From Trichocoleus sp. (GTDB lineage: Bacteria > Cyanobacteriota > Cyanobacteriia > Elainellales > Elainellaceae), in NCBI GenBank assembly GCA_036702865.1, contig DATNQD010000076.1, positions 1 to 64,000 of the forward strand: 64,000 nucleotides of DNA. The letters run 5' to 3'. Position 1 is the first letter of the stretch. Each line of letters opens with the position of its first letter. Under the pieces are notes generated by a model that was not told the origin of the DNA, searched no databases, and worked only from the letters and a program-made list of their open reading frames with translations. Shown piece by piece: positions 17,513 to 26,974 of this stretch. The position numbers and the translations under genes are program-made.

Positions 17513-19405
17513 ATGGGTAAAGTTCTTCCCGTTCCCGCTCAAGCCATTGTAGTCAATCAAGCTACTAGCCAGAGTCTATCTTCATCAGCCGCCTCAGTCA
17601 AAGCGACTGGAGCCTTTGCGCTGATTGATAGTTTAAGACGCCATGGTGTCAACCACATCTTTGGATATCCCGGTGGCGCAATTCTGCCGATTTATGATGA
17701 ACTTTACCGCGCAGAAGCAGCAGGTCATCTCCAGCACATTCTCGTCAGACATGAACAGGGAGCCGCTCATGCTGCGGACGGCTATGCAAGGGCAACGGGT
17801 AAGGTAGGGGTCTGCTTTGGCACGTCCGGTCCGGGTGCAACGAACCTGGTTACAGGCATCGCAACGGCTCAGATGGACTCGATCCCGATGGTGATTATTA
17901 CTGGACAGGTGAGCCGCCCGTCGATCGGCACCGATGCCTTCCAGGAAACAGACATTTATGGAATTACGCTGCCCCTCGTTAAGCATTCCTATGTGGTGCG
18001 CGATCCGCACGACATGGCACGCATTGTCGCTGAAGCCTTCTACATCGCCAGTACAGGACGTCCGGGTCCAGTGTTGATTGATGTCCCTAAAGACGTGGGA
18101 CTTGAAGAGTTTGACTATGTGCCTGTTGATCCAGGAATGGTCAAGCTACCAGGATACCGCCCCACAGTGAAGGGGAATCCGCGTCAGGTGATCCAGGCGC
18201 TGAAGCTGATCCGGCAGGCGCGTCGCCCACTGCTCTATGTTGGAGGTGGGGCAATTGCTTCTAATGCCCATGCTGAAATCAAACAATTGGCAGAACGCTA
18301 CAACATCCCAGTCACAACGACGCTGATGGGGATCGGGGCATTCGATGAACATCATCCACTGGCAGTCGGGATGCTGGGAATGCACGGCACGGCTTATGCC
18401 AACTTTGCGGTAACAGAGTGCGATCTGTTGATTGCTGTTGGGGCTCGCTTTGACGATCGCGTGACCGGAAAGCTCGATGAATTCGCGGCGCGAGCAAAGG
18501 TAATCCATATCGATATCGACCCGGCTGAGGTAGGCAAGAACCGGGTGCCAGAGGTGCCGATCGTTGGAGATGTGCGAACAGTCTTAACCGATCTGCTGCA
18601 ACGCGATATTGAAGAGGGAGTGTCCACAGCTTCCCACCAGACCGAGGAATGGCTGCAGCGGATCGATCGCTGGCGGCGAGACTATCCCCTCGTTGTTCCT
18701 TCCTATCCTGACTGTTTGGCTCCGCAAGAGGTAATTGTTGAAGTTGGGCGACAGGCTCCTCATGCCTACTACACAACCGATGTTGGTCAGCATCAAATGT
18801 GGTCAGCCCAATTCCTCAAGAATGGTCCGCGTCGCTGGATTTCGAGTGCTGGACTTGGCACAATGGGCTTTGGCGTTCCGGCAGCAATGGGGGCAAAAGT
18901 GGCGCTCCCTCATGAAGAAGTGATTTGCATTAGCGGTGACTCTAGCTTCCAGATGAATCTCCAAGAGCTAGGAACGCTGGCGGAGTATGGAATCAACGTT
19001 AAAACCGTCATCATCAACAATGGTTGGCAGGGCATGGTGCGGCAGTGGCAGGAAGCCTTCTACGGGGAGCGGTATTCTTGCTCCAATATGCAGACTGGAA
19101 TGCCCGACTTTATGAAGCTGGCTGAGGCTTATGGCATTAAGGGAATTCTGGTGCAGAACCGGGATGAGCTGCAAGGTGCGATCGCGGCAATGATTGCCCA
19201 CAACGGTCCCGTGCTACTGGATGTGCGCGTCAAGCGAGACGAAAACTGCTATCCAATGGTGGCACCCGGAAAGAGCAATGCTCAAATGGTGGGCTTACCA
19301 AAACCTTCTCCCGCAGAGAACGCTGAACCCACTGCCTGCGTTAATTGTGGAACAAAGAATGTGCCTGATAACAAGTTCTGCCCTGAGTGCGGCACGAAAC
19401 TCTAG
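17513..19405 (+). CDS. ilvB: Acetolactate synthase large subunit with C-terminal zinc ribbon
   Basis: A 630-aa ThDP enzyme making 2-acetolactate or 2-aceto-2-hydroxybutyrate, the first shared step of valine, leucine and isoleucine synthesis. The catalytic Glu is in [19 protein letters not shown], the FAD/ubiquinone-oxidase-like middle domain follows, and the ThDP/Mg motif is [12 protein letters not shown] ... [11 protein letters not shown]. It ends with a 40-residue extension holding [19 protein letters not shown], a CxxC-x10-CxxC zinc ribbon. This is not part of the catalytic fold and might mediate regulation or subunit contact. No ilvN (small subunit) adjoins it. Confidence 0.93.
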   Translation: MGKVLPVPAQAIVVNQATSQSLSSSAASVKATGAFALIDSLRRHGVNHIFGYPGGAILPIYDELYRAEAAGHLQHILVRHEQGAAHAADGYARATGKVGVCFGTSGPGATNLVTGIATAQMDSIPMVIITGQVSRPSIGTDAFQETDIYGITLPLVKHSYVVRDPHDMARIVAEAFYIASTGRPGPVLIDVPKDVGLEEFDYVPVDPGMVKLPGYRPTVKGNPRQVIQALKLIRQARRPLLYVGGGAIASNAHAEIKQLAERYNIPVTTTLMGIGAFDEHHPLAVGMLGMHGTAYANFAVTECDLLIAVGARFDDRVTGKLDEFAARAKVIHIDIDPAEVGKNRVPEVPIVGDVRTVLTDLLQRDIEEGVSTASHQTEEWLQRIDRWRRDYPLVVPSYPDCLAPQEVIVEVGRQAPHAYYTTDVGQHQMWSAQFLKNGPRRWISSAGLGTMGFGVPAAMGAKVALPHEEVICISGDSSFQMNLQELGTLAEYGINVKTVIINNGWQGMVRQWQEAFYGERYSCSNMQTGMPDFMKLAEAYGIKGILVQNRDELQGAIAAMIAHNGPVLLDVRVKRDENCYPMVAPGKSNAQMVGLPKPSPAENAEPTACVNCGTKNVPDNKFCPECGTKL

Positions 19406-19437
19406 TTCGATCGATTGATTATTGGTTAATTCACTTT

Positions 19438-19462
19438 GCCTCTCGATCTGGGAGGCATTTTT
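19438..19462 (+). terminator. Terminator of ilvB
   Basis: GCCTC (19438-19442) pairs with GAGGC (19452-19456), followed by ATTTTTTG. It lies 33 bp after the ilvB stop. Confidence 0.75.
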
Positions 19463-19525
19463 TGTGGCAAGTGATGGGATCACGTTCAAGAGACTTGCTG
19501 AACATCTAACAAAAACAACACCCAA

Positions 19526-19559
19526 CGAAAAACAAAAGGTAGGCGATTGCTCGTCTACC
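19526..19559 (-). terminator. Terminator of the 52-aa gene
   Basis: On the minus strand GGTAG-A-CGA pairs with TCG-C-CTACC around GCAA, an imperfect 9-bp stem, and is followed by TTTTGTTTTTC. It ends 39 bp beyond the stop at 19598, which supports that small frame being a real gene. Confidence 0.75.
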
Positions 19560-19597
19560 CTTTAACTTGATAAGTGCTATTCATGTCTTGAATACTG

Positions 19598-19756
19598 CTA
19601 AATGCTGCGGCTACCTTCCCGCTTTTTTAGCGCTGCAAGCATCTGTTGACGGACTGCAACCGCCCAGCGATCGAAGTCTAACATGACTTCGCGTGAGGTA
19701 AAAACACCATCAAAGCTCTGGCTTTCCTGCTGGTTTATCGTGGTTTTCTTGTTCAT
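19598..19756 (-). CDS. Small basic protein, 52 aa
   Basis: The minus-strand frame from ATG 19756 to TAG 19598 encodes 52 residues: MNKKTTINQQESQSFDGVF, then TSREVMLDFDRWAVAVRQ, then QMLAALKKREGSRSI. The centre, DFDRWAVAVRQQMLAALKKR, is a clear amphipathic helix with a protein-like pattern, and a good terminator lies just downstream on the same strand. The ribosome-binding site is weak (AAGAG 12 bases before the ATG). I do not recognise a named domain. It may belong to a group of short cyanobacterial peptides with a WA-x-x-VRxQM core. Confidence 0.6.
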   Translation of the reverse strand: MNKKTTINQQESQSFDGVFTSREVMLDFDRWAVAVRQQMLAALKKREGSRSI

Positions 19757-19961
19757 CGCTGATGTTTATAGCTCTTACATATTCATAGTTTGCCTTGAGG
19801 GGGGGGAGCTGCGTCTATATCACAAGGAACAATTTTCTTCTCGCAATGTAAATATTGCATTGTAACAATGCGACAATTACATTCTGCTGCGATGATTCGA
19901 TTTTTAAAGAATGAATGCTGGTGATTAGCCAGGGGTTGATCAGTCCGGAAAGTGCAGTTGA

Positions 19962-20591
19962 TTAAGGTTGAACAACTGACTTTTTGGGCGTTGAGCCAGT
20001 TTGGGGTGCACCCGGCTTACTGGATGGTGCGATAGTGCTGCCAGGGAGCGGCTCTAAACCGGGAATCGACTGGCTTGGATTGGCTGGAGTTGTCTGGGTT
20101 GGCAGTTGATAGGGAGCCAGGGGATCAACTGTACCTGGAGCAGCACCCGTTCCAATGGGGGCTTGAGGCGCAGTACCGCCTGCATCCGGCAATGTGGCTA
20201 GAGCAACCCGATCGCCCCCAACCGATCGCAGCAGATCGAGAATTTGGACAACGTCGTTATAGCTGGAAGCTTTGGAGGCATAGAGAACCATCAGTCCATC
20301 AGGGCTTCTCTGCTGGAAATTTAAGAGTGCCTGATAAAGCTGGTCGCGTCCGATCGGCTGCTTTTCCAAATAAGTTTGCCCCACCGGATCGACACTAACA
20401 ACCAGAATTTTTCGCATCTGGGTTGTGCCAGTGGCAGCACGGGGGAGATCAACGTTGATGGCGCTCTGACGAGTCAGGGTAACGGCAGCCAAAATGAAAA
20501 ACGTCAGAATACAGAAGATGACATCCATGAGCGGAACGATCTCAATCCGGACATCAGATTCAGAAGAGTCAAGTGGCGTTTTAATAGGCAT
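19962..20591 (-). CDS. exbD: ExbD/TolR family biopolymer transport protein
   Basis: A 209-aa protein. A short cytoplasmic start with IVPLMDVIFCILTFFILAAVTL gives the single membrane helix, where the Asp of PLMDVIF is the proton-pathway residue of the family. A periplasmic domain follows (about 45-140: the GRDQLYQALLNF and SKASSYNDVVQILDLLR segments). The last 70 residues are Pro/Thr/Gly-rich and disordered. With ExbB it uses the proton gradient to power TonB-dependent uptake across the outer membrane. It follows exbB by 33 bp. No tonB or receptor gene is nearby. Confidence 0.88.
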   Translation of the reverse strand: MPIKTPLDSSESDVRIEIVPLMDVIFCILTFFILAAVTLTRQSAINVDLPRAATGTTQMRKILVVSVDPVGQTYLEKQPIGRDQLYQALLNFQQRSPDGLMVLYASKASSYNDVVQILDLLRSVGGDRVALATLPDAGGTAPQAPIGTGAAPGTVDPLAPYQLPTQTTPANPSQSIPGLEPLPGSTIAPSSKPGAPQTGSTPKKSVVQP

Positions 20592-20624
20592 AATTCAGCA
20601 GAAAAATGGCGTGATGGTGAAGCT

Positions 20625-21314
20625 TTACTCCCCAGGCTTAGCGTTCTCCTCAAAGGGGAGCGAGCTAGGCACAGAGTAACGCTGTCTACTTTGGGGCAAA
20701 TGTTCTTTGCGGTAGAGTAGTTCTAGCTCATTGCCTGACTGTCGAAACATTTTTGCCTGACTAGAGACAAAGCTTTGGAATAACCGATAAAAGGCAAGAG
20801 CGGCAATCGCCACAATCAAACCGGTTGCTGTACTAATCAATGCTTCAGAAATACCAAGCGTTACCCCTGTCGTTGCATCCGTTCCTAAGTCACCAATGCG
20901 AATTGAACTGAGGGAGCTAATCAAACCAAGAACTGTCCCTAAAAGCCCTAACAGCGGAGCTATCGCGATCGCTGCTTCCAGCACTCTATCGCCTCGGCGC
21001 ATTGCCGCCAGTTCCTCGTCAGCAGAGGCTTGCAGTGTCAGTTCAAACACTTCAGGTTCTGGATCTTGCAGTGCCAGAGCAGAGTAAAGAAACCGTCCGA
21101 TCGGCTGGTTACTCGACTTACGGGCAATTTCCGTTGCTGCACCCCAGTCGCGCCTTGCTGCTTCCAGCACCCGACCAGAAATCTCCCGTTCATGCGTCAG
21201 AATTTTTGACCAGAACCAGGCTCGTTCAATAATCGTGCTGAGTGCCAAGAAAGAAAGTAATAGCAAGGGAAACATGGCAATGCCGCCCTTGGCAAATAAA
21301 TCAGAAATACTCAC
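20625..21314 (-). CDS. exbB: ExbB/TolQ/MotA family proton channel protein
   Basis: A 229-aa protein with three membrane helices: one at the N-terminus (about residues 12-33), then a cytoplasmic stretch, then APLLGLLGTVLGLISSL (about 118-134) and GISEALISTATGLIVAIAALAFYRLF (about 152-177), which are the MotA_ExbB signature. The start is a GTG at 21314. It forms the energising pentamer around ExbD, encoded 33 bp downstream in the same operon. What the pair energises is not shown here. Confidence 0.9.
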   Translation of the reverse strand: MSISDLFAKGGIAMFPLLLLSFLALSTIIERAWFWSKILTHEREISGRVLEAARRDWGAATEIARKSSNQPIGRFLYSALALQDPEPEVFELTLQASADEELAAMRRGDRVLEAAIAIAPLLGLLGTVLGLISSLSSIRIGDLGTDATTGVTLGISEALISTATGLIVAIAALAFYRLFQSFVSSQAKMFRQSGNELELLYRKEHLPQSRQRYSVPSSLPFEENAKPGE

Positions 21315-21530
21315 TGCTTCGTCTTACCTCCATAGAATGCCTCACGCCGGGTTGGATGAGTTAGGCAGCCCTAAAATCCAGAGCGTTTCGGTTCTTAGAA
21401 TGTTCCAATGACTCAAAATTTGCCTGCTCATCAACGCTCATCAACAGTCCAATATAGAATAACAGACTGGCATTCTGGCAAAAGGTTGTATCAGTCGGAG
21501 AAGAGCCAGGCAAGACGAAGCAGAAACGAA

Positions 21531-21668
21531 TTAGCCTTTGGTTCGTCGAACGTGATCCCGAATTTGCTGCTTGCGCTGATCCGTCATTTGGGAGGTCGGT
21601 TTAATAAAATTTCCCGAACTGCGAGCGACGTGCTCCATGATGCGTTTTTTGCGATCGTCCATTGCCAT
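21531..21668 (-). CDS. Small basic protein, 45 aa, with internal duplication
   Basis: The minus-strand frame from ATG 21668 to TAA 21531 encodes MAMDDRKKRIMEHVARSSG, then NFIKPTSQ, then MTDQRKQQIRDHVRRTKG. Two copies of a D-x-RK-x-x-I-x-x-HV-x-R motif are joined by a short linker, a pattern unlikely by chance in non-coding DNA. It lies upstream of exbB on the same strand, with 216 bp between, and may be monocistronic. I do not know its function; the basic helices suggest nucleic-acid or protein contact. Confidence 0.6.
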   Translation of the reverse strand: MAMDDRKKRIMEHVARSSGNFIKPTSQMTDQRKQQIRDHVRRTKG

Positions 21669-21796
21669 AACAAAAATCAATCCAATGAGTGCAAAGTGAT
21701 TTGCGAAATCTATTCTTAATTATAGGGAGGGATAGATGATTGTTTGAGAAACAGTAGAGATTTTGCATCGCTCCGCTATTCGCTATCGTGGGAGAT

Positions 21797-23620
21797 ATGA
21801 AAATCTCTTCATTCAGTTGGGCATCGCTGCGTCGATCGCTCTCAATTTTTCAATACTGTCGGCGGGCAATTGAACTGGTTTGGACAACCGATCGCAGGTT
21901 GACTGTTGCTTTAGCCGTTCTGACATTGATTGCAGGTTTGCTGCCAGGTGCAACTGCCTACTTAGGAAAGCTGATTGTGGATGGTGTTGTGCGGGCAGCA
22001 CAGTCGGGGCTCGCAAGCGATCGAACCACAGCCTTGGGATATTTAGGACTAGAAGCAATCGCTGTTGTCTTGCTTTCTGGGAGCCAGCAGGGAATTGCGC
22101 TCTGTCAATCGCTGTTGCGGGTGCTGTTGGGGCAGAAGGTGAATGTGCTAATTTTGCAGAAAGCCCTGACCCTGGAACTGTTTCACTTCGAGGATTCTGA
22201 GTTTTACGACAAGATGACTCGTGCCCGACGTGAAGCCTCGGTGCGTCCATTGAGTTTGGTAGGGCGAACGTTTGGATTTGTGCGAGACACAATCTCGCTG
22301 ATTACCTTCGGCGGTTTGCTGCTTCAGTTTTCCTTCTGGTCGGTGCTCTTGCTGATGCTGGCAGCAGTCCCGGCATTTGTCGCAGAAACTCGCTTTGCTG
22401 GGGCAGCATTCCGGTTATTTCGCTGGCGGGCACCAGAAACCAGAGAGCAGACTTACCTGGAAACGCTGATTGCTCGCGAAGATTTTGCGATGGAAGTGAA
22501 GCTATTTCAGCTTGGCGAGATGCTGCTGAGACGCTATCACAGCTTGTTCGATCGCCTCTACCGTGAAGACCGCGATCTCACCATTCGGCGGAGTCTCTGG
22601 GGTTATGGGTTGAGCCTGATTAGCACGATCGCCTTTTATGCCACCTACGTTTGGATTGTGCTGGAGGCGATTGCCGGACGCATTTCGTTAGGCGATCTAA
22701 CAATGTATCTGGTGGTCTTTCGACAAGGACAATCAACATTCTCATCCATCTTGACGGCGATCGGTGGCGCTTACGAGGACTGTCTGTACCTCTCGAATCT
22801 GTACGAGTTTCTAGAAGAAGACGTACCGCCTCCAACTGGACAAGTCACAAAAGGAACGCTTCCTGGTGATGGAATTCGCTTTGAAAATGTCTCGTTTCGC
22901 TATGCGGGCAGCAGCCATTGGGCAGTCCAAAACGTTTCGTTTCATCTGCGACCGGGCGAAAAACTGGCGATCGTCGGGCAGAATGGCTCTGGTAAGACCA
23001 CGCTAATTAAGTTGCTGACGCGGCTCTACACACCTGATGCAGGGCGGATTCTGCTAGATGGTGTAGATTTGCGCGATTGGGATATTAATCAGTTGCAACG
23101 ACGGATTGGTGTTATCTTCCAGAACTTTGTTCGCTATCAGTTTACGGTGGGTGAGAATGTCGGCGTGGGCGATGTAGATCATCTGGAAAGTACAGCCCAG
23201 TGGGAAACTGCGACTGAAAAAGGGACAGCCCGATCGTTTATTGAAACCCTACCAGAAGGCTTTTACACTCGCTTGGGGCGCTGGTTTAAGGGAGGGCAGG
23301 AATTATCTGGCGGGCAGTGGCAAAAAATTGCGCTTTCGCGTGCCTTTATGCGATCGAGTGCCGACTTACTCGTGCTGGATGAGCCAACTTCTGCGATGGA
23401 TGCCGAGGCTGAAGCCGAAATTTTCGATCGATTTCGTGCCATGACTCAAAACCAGATGGCAATTTTGATCTCACACCGATTTTCAACGGTTCGCATGGCA
23501 GACCAGATTCTTGTCCTGACGAATGGTGAAATTCAAGAGCGAGGCACACATGAAGAACTGATGCAGCTCAACGGACGTTATGCTCACTTGTTTTCACTTC
23601 AGGCAGCAGGCTATCGCTAA
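21797..23620 (+). CDS. ABC exporter, fused membrane and ATPase domains
   Basis: A 607-aa half-transporter that should work as a dimer. The first 330 residues hold about six membrane helices. The ATPase domain starts at about residue 355 (GIRFENVSFRY) with Walker A VGQNGSGKTT, Q-loop IFQNFVRYQFT, signature LSGGQWQKIALSRAF, Walker B LLVLDEPTSAMD and the switch His in LISHRFSTV. All ATPase residues are intact. The frame also has a GTG nine bases upstream, but the ATG at 21797 is preceded by GGGAG. It resembles lipid/peptide exporters; the cargo cannot be read and no peptide precursor is adjacent. Confidence 0.88.
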   Translation: MKISSFSWASLRRSLSIFQYCRRAIELVWTTDRRLTVALAVLTLIAGLLPGATAYLGKLIVDGVVRAAQSGLASDRTTALGYLGLEAIAVVLLSGSQQGIALCQSLLRVLLGQKVNVLILQKALTLELFHFEDSEFYDKMTRARREASVRPLSLVGRTFGFVRDTISLITFGGLLLQFSFWSVLLLMLAAVPAFVAETRFAGAAFRLFRWRAPETREQTYLETLIAREDFAMEVKLFQLGEMLLRRYHSLFDRLYREDRDLTIRRSLWGYGLSLISTIAFYATYVWIVLEAIAGRISLGDLTMYLVVFRQGQSTFSSILTAIGGAYEDCLYLSNLYEFLEEDVPPPTGQVTKGTLPGDGIRFENVSFRYAGSSHWAVQNVSFHLRPGEKLAIVGQNGSGKTTLIKLLTRLYTPDAGRILLDGVDLRDWDINQLQRRIGVIFQNFVRYQFTVGENVGVGDVDHLESTAQWETATEKGTARSFIETLPEGFYTRLGRWFKGGQELSGGQWQKIALSRAFMRSSADLLVLDEPTSAMDAEAEAEIFDRFRAMTQNQMAILISHRFSTVRMADQILVLTNGEIQERGTHEELMQLNGRYAHLFSLQAAGYR

Positions 23621-23652
23621 CGAAATCGATCGGGCAAGTCTCCAAATAAGAA

Positions 23653-23865
23653 CTAATCAACAACTTTAATCAAGCCCATTTGCAGTCGATCGACGAGATG
23701 ACGAATTTGATCCACTTCATCACTTGAAAGAAGGGTATCTGATACAGTTGCTTGCAGCAGCCACTTTCGCTCAAAAGATGTAATTTTGCCAGAGGACAAA
23801 ATTTGTTGAATCACCAACTCAGGTGTTAGTGGAGGAGAAACTGTTGAGGTCGATTGAGGAGTCAT
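23653..23865 (-). CDS. Conserved small cyanobacterial-type protein, 70 aa
   Basis: A 70-aa helical protein: PELVIQQILSSGKITSFERKWLLQA, then LLSSDEVDQIRHLVDRLQMGLIKVVD. The I-x-x-IL-x-SG-x-IT ... WLL and DRL-x-x-G-x-I-x-VVD pattern is one I associate with short conserved cyanobacterial proteins of unknown role. It is convergent with the ABC exporter gene, 32 bp apart. Confidence 0.65.
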   Translation of the reverse strand: MTPQSTSTVSPPLTPELVIQQILSSGKITSFERKWLLQATVSDTLLSSDEVDQIRHLVDRLQMGLIKVVD

Positions 23866-24475
23866 AACATTGTCTCAGGTGAGGGGCAAAGTCTGAGTAT
23901 TTCAAAAAGTAATCTAACCTTCAGGTTCTCTGAAAAAGCAATATCTGGCATCACTCAGTCAGGTGATTCTACTCAGCAAAAAGAGAGAGAATCTGAGTCT
24001 AAAGTGAGCAGATCGATCGCTGCTAAAGTAATTGGTTTAAGTCGGTTTGTTACCTGAAAGCATTGTGGAGAAACCAATAAAAGCAATCTAACCGATAGCA
24101 ATAGTATGAAATTTAATGTATGGTATGACCAATTTATGAAATACTACAACCCCTGGCAGATATGAGATAAACCCAAAGAAGTAAGTATCTTGCTAATGCT
24201 TGCCCTGTAATTTATCACAAATAATCTGACGGCTAAATTTTCCAAGTCTATATTGATATCACTTGTTACAAAACAGCTCAAACGATTAAGCAAAATTGCT
24301 TATTTATTTACTAATTCATCTTTTTATCTTAAGCATGATTGTCCGATAGAAATTTCTGTAGCAAAATTTGTTCCATTGACTTTTTTCTGTCGAACTCGTT
24401 TGAGGAATGAGAGCAGCAAAACAAGCTGAATAATGACTCAATCCTGACTCTCTACTGAAAATTTAGCAGCCGTGA
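23866..24475. other. 610-bp AT-rich intergenic region
   Basis: Upstream of both the 70-aa gene (minus) and rnc (plus). No frame with protein-like character; a 19-codon frame at 24106-24165 was rejected. No CGATCG between about 24020 and 24475 apart from one at its left end, and base composition is markedly AT-rich, as expected for promoter DNA. Confidence 0.4.
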
Positions 24476-25168
24476 ATGAGTAACATTTTAGACTTACCTT
24501 CCTTCCGTAACTTCTCTCTGTTTCAGCAGGCAATGACGCACCGTTCTTATGTCAATGAGCATCCTGCAACAGGCGAACACAATGAGCGACTTGAATTTCT
24601 TGGAGATGCAATTCTCAATTTCTTAAGCGGTCATTTTTTGTACCAGTGGTTCCCTGAAAAACCTGAAGGCGAACTGACACCGTTGCGATCGAGCCTGACA
24701 GATGAGAAACAGCTTGCCGAATTTGCAATTGCTTTGAATTTGGGTGATCAGTTGCGCTTAGGCAAAGGGGCAGAACTCAACGGCGGACGGCATAATCCCA
24801 ATCTGCTTAGCAGTGCGTTTGAAGCAATGATTGGTGCCTATTTTCTCGATGCCGACTCGGATATGGAAACCGTGCGAGCCTACGTCGAACCCCTGTTTGG
24901 GGCTGTGATCGATCGAGGGTCTACCGCAGCGCTGACCCTGAACTTCAAAAGTCAGTTTCAAGCCTGGGCACTGGCTGAAATCGGTGAAAACCCAGCGTAC
25001 TCAACCATTGGGCAAACGGGTCCCGACCACGATCGCACCTTCACAGCTGAAGTTCGAGTTAAGGATCAAAAATATGGTGAAGGGCAAGGGCGGCGCAAGC
25101 AGGATGCTGAAAAAGCAGCAGCCAGAGATGCACTCGATCGGCTTGGGCTGATGGGGGAGGGGAAATAG
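24476..25168 (+). CDS. rnc: Ribonuclease III
   Basis: A 230-aa double-strand-specific endonuclease used in rRNA and mRNA processing. The signature NERLEFLGDAIL (about residues 37-48) contains the catalytic Glu and Asp; the second metal pair lies in AFEAMIGAYFLD (about 113-124). A double-stranded-RNA-binding domain follows (about 157-225: NFKSQFQAWALAEIG ... GQGRRKQDAEKAAARDAL). Length and domain order are normal. The gene appears monocistronic. Confidence 0.94.
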   Translation: MSNILDLPSFRNFSLFQQAMTHRSYVNEHPATGEHNERLEFLGDAILNFLSGHFLYQWFPEKPEGELTPLRSSLTDEKQLAEFAIALNLGDQLRLGKGAELNGGRHNPNLLSSAFEAMIGAYFLDADSDMETVRAYVEPLFGAVIDRGSTAALTLNFKSQFQAWALAEIGENPAYSTIGQTGPDHDRTFTAEVRVKDQKYGEGQGRRKQDAEKAAARDALDRLGLMGEGK

Positions 25169-25226
25169 GGGGCGAGGTCGGGGATCTGCTCAGACTGGCG
25201 CAACCTGCAAACTCCGATTCATTCGT

Positions 25227-26786
25227 TTAGTCAAATTTGAAATACTCTAACTCTCTGTACTCCTCATGGTCAGGGAAAGGATAAACGCGCAGCGGCTGGG
25301 TTAGGGCAATGTTGAGCTTGCGGTAGAACATGGGATGAACGACGCAGTAATCGGTCACCAGTAGGGGCAAGCGATCGGCACGGTTATACTCAAAATCTGC
25401 TTCGACAAAGCCTGCCTTCTCGTTAACGCTCCGCACTCGCCCCAAGATGCCCAGTTCAGCGACCAACTGCCGAAATGCCAGCGGCGAATATTCTCCAGGC
25501 GACCATTCTGAGGCAGTCAGTGGAGCGCGTTTATCGAGTTCGTTGCCCTTAAAGATCATGGGCAAGCCAGACAGAGCCTCCACAATTCTGCCAACTTTTG
25601 GATAGACGGAACTGTAGGAGTTAAACACTTCGTCTGCGAGGGCGGTCGTGCCCTGAACTACTGCATCTCTGATCGTTTCGGACTGTAACTGCGGAAAGCT
25701 TGTTTCCCGAATCGCCCGCTCTGCGATCGCATTACACAGCACAATTAGCTGACGTGGACGCATTTGAGTGTGGCGCAGCACATAGGGAAAGGTTAGCTCA
25801 ATTAAATTCTGACAATTGTGCAAACTCTCGCCAAAGTAGGGATGCCACATATTCTTCAGCACGTTGCTGTAGTCGTCCCAGTTAATCCCGATCGATTCTT
25901 TTGAGAGTTGCCCGCTTGCTTGCAAATAGTGATAAAACCGCCAGCTAATTAGGCGCATCAAGTCTTTGGGTCGCCAGTGCAGATAGAGTTCATTGCGGAC
26001 AAACTTGAGCGTATTGAGAACAACTTCTTCTTTGATATAGGGAAAGGCTTCCGCCATGACAAAGATCTTCAGGTGAATGCCCTGCCGCGCATATTCGCGG
26101 TTAAAGTTGCTGCCGCATTGAATTAGGGCTGCTGTAGCTCGCATCATGCCTTCATCGTGAATGGCGTAGTTTTCCAGCGTATCGATCGCCACAATCACGG
26201 GTTCTCTTCTTGCCAGTTCTAAAACGGCTGCTCTGCCTGCCTGAATTCGATCGTCAGCAAAAATGGTTTCTAGCTCATCGAGTAGATCATCTTCGGCTTC
26301 AACAACGCGATTAAGCAGGGCTTTGAGGATATGTCGAATAAAATTTGTGAGCTTGCCCGATTTGTCACCAAAAATGCAGGCGGTGCGAATTTGCACATCT
26401 CGATTTTGCAGTTGTCGAAAGATAACCGACCAGATAATAAATTCCCATACTTTTGCAATGCGAGGAATTGCCACTTCCCGCGAATGTACAGACATTACTG
26501 CAATCTTTTCGAGGACTTGCTCAAAAGCAGCGGGTTCATCGACATCGATCGCCGTTGCATGGCGCAGACGTTTTTGAAAGGAGAAGAACTGCGAGAGGGC
26601 TGTTTTGCCAGAACCCCGCCGACCCACAATCAAAAAAACAGAAGGATCGAGGGCAAGATGGTTGAAATGGGTGTGATAAAAGAAATACTCGCTGTATGTT
26701 TCTTTTAGTAGTTTGACTTCCGATTCACAGTCAGCTTCACCAAATGGGCGCGTGAGAGCAGCAAGCTTCCGATTCATTCGCAGCAT
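25227..26786 (-). CDS. P-loop ATPase, Sll1717 family
   Basis: A 519-aa protein. After about 50 residues it has Walker A in FLIVGRRGSGKTALSQFF (about 51-68) and a Walker B-like VIVAIDTLENYA (about residue 195). The rest is a helical region plus, near the end, a winged-helix-like part. This is the layout of the KAP/STAND-like ATPases annotated as the Sll1717 family. They occur in cyanobacteria and in other bacteria, often beside defence or signalling genes, and have no assigned role. It starts with ATG at 26786 and lies 188 bp beyond the stop of the glucokinase gene on the same strand. Confidence 0.7.
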   Translation of the reverse strand: MLRMNRKLAALTRPFGEADCESEVKLLKETYSEYFFYHTHFNHLALDPSVFLIVGRRGSGKTALSQFFSFQKRLRHATAIDVDEPAAFEQVLEKIAVMSVHSREVAIPRIAKVWEFIIWSVIFRQLQNRDVQIRTACIFGDKSGKLTNFIRHILKALLNRVVEAEDDLLDELETIFADDRIQAGRAAVLELARREPVIVAIDTLENYAIHDEGMMRATAALIQCGSNFNREYARQGIHLKIFVMAEAFPYIKEEVVLNTLKFVRNELYLHWRPKDLMRLISWRFYHYLQASGQLSKESIGINWDDYSNVLKNMWHPYFGESLHNCQNLIELTFPYVLRHTQMRPRQLIVLCNAIAERAIRETSFPQLQSETIRDAVVQGTTALADEVFNSYSSVYPKVGRIVEALSGLPMIFKGNELDKRAPLTASEWSPGEYSPLAFRQLVAELGILGRVRSVNEKAGFVEADFEYNRADRLPLLVTDYCVVHPMFYRKLNIALTQPLRVYPFPDHEEYRELEYFKFD

Positions 26787-26974
26787 TCCCTAAGCAGTGA
26801 TGATTGAGATCTAGCCCTTTCTCATTTTCAAGACTGGAAGATCAAATCCGCAATTCCTGCGGAGGGTACTTCATCTTCTGGTCATACTTTGAACAAAGTG
26901 GCTAAATCTTAAGCAAAAGACGCTGTTGGGCTGGAACTTGGTCCCAATTGCTCAATATTCGGTCTAATTCGGTT

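Noticed and set aside
24106-24165. 19-codon frame MKFNVWYDQFMKYYNPWQI
   Set aside because: No ribosome-binding site; an aromatic-rich frame is expected by chance in AT-rich DNA.
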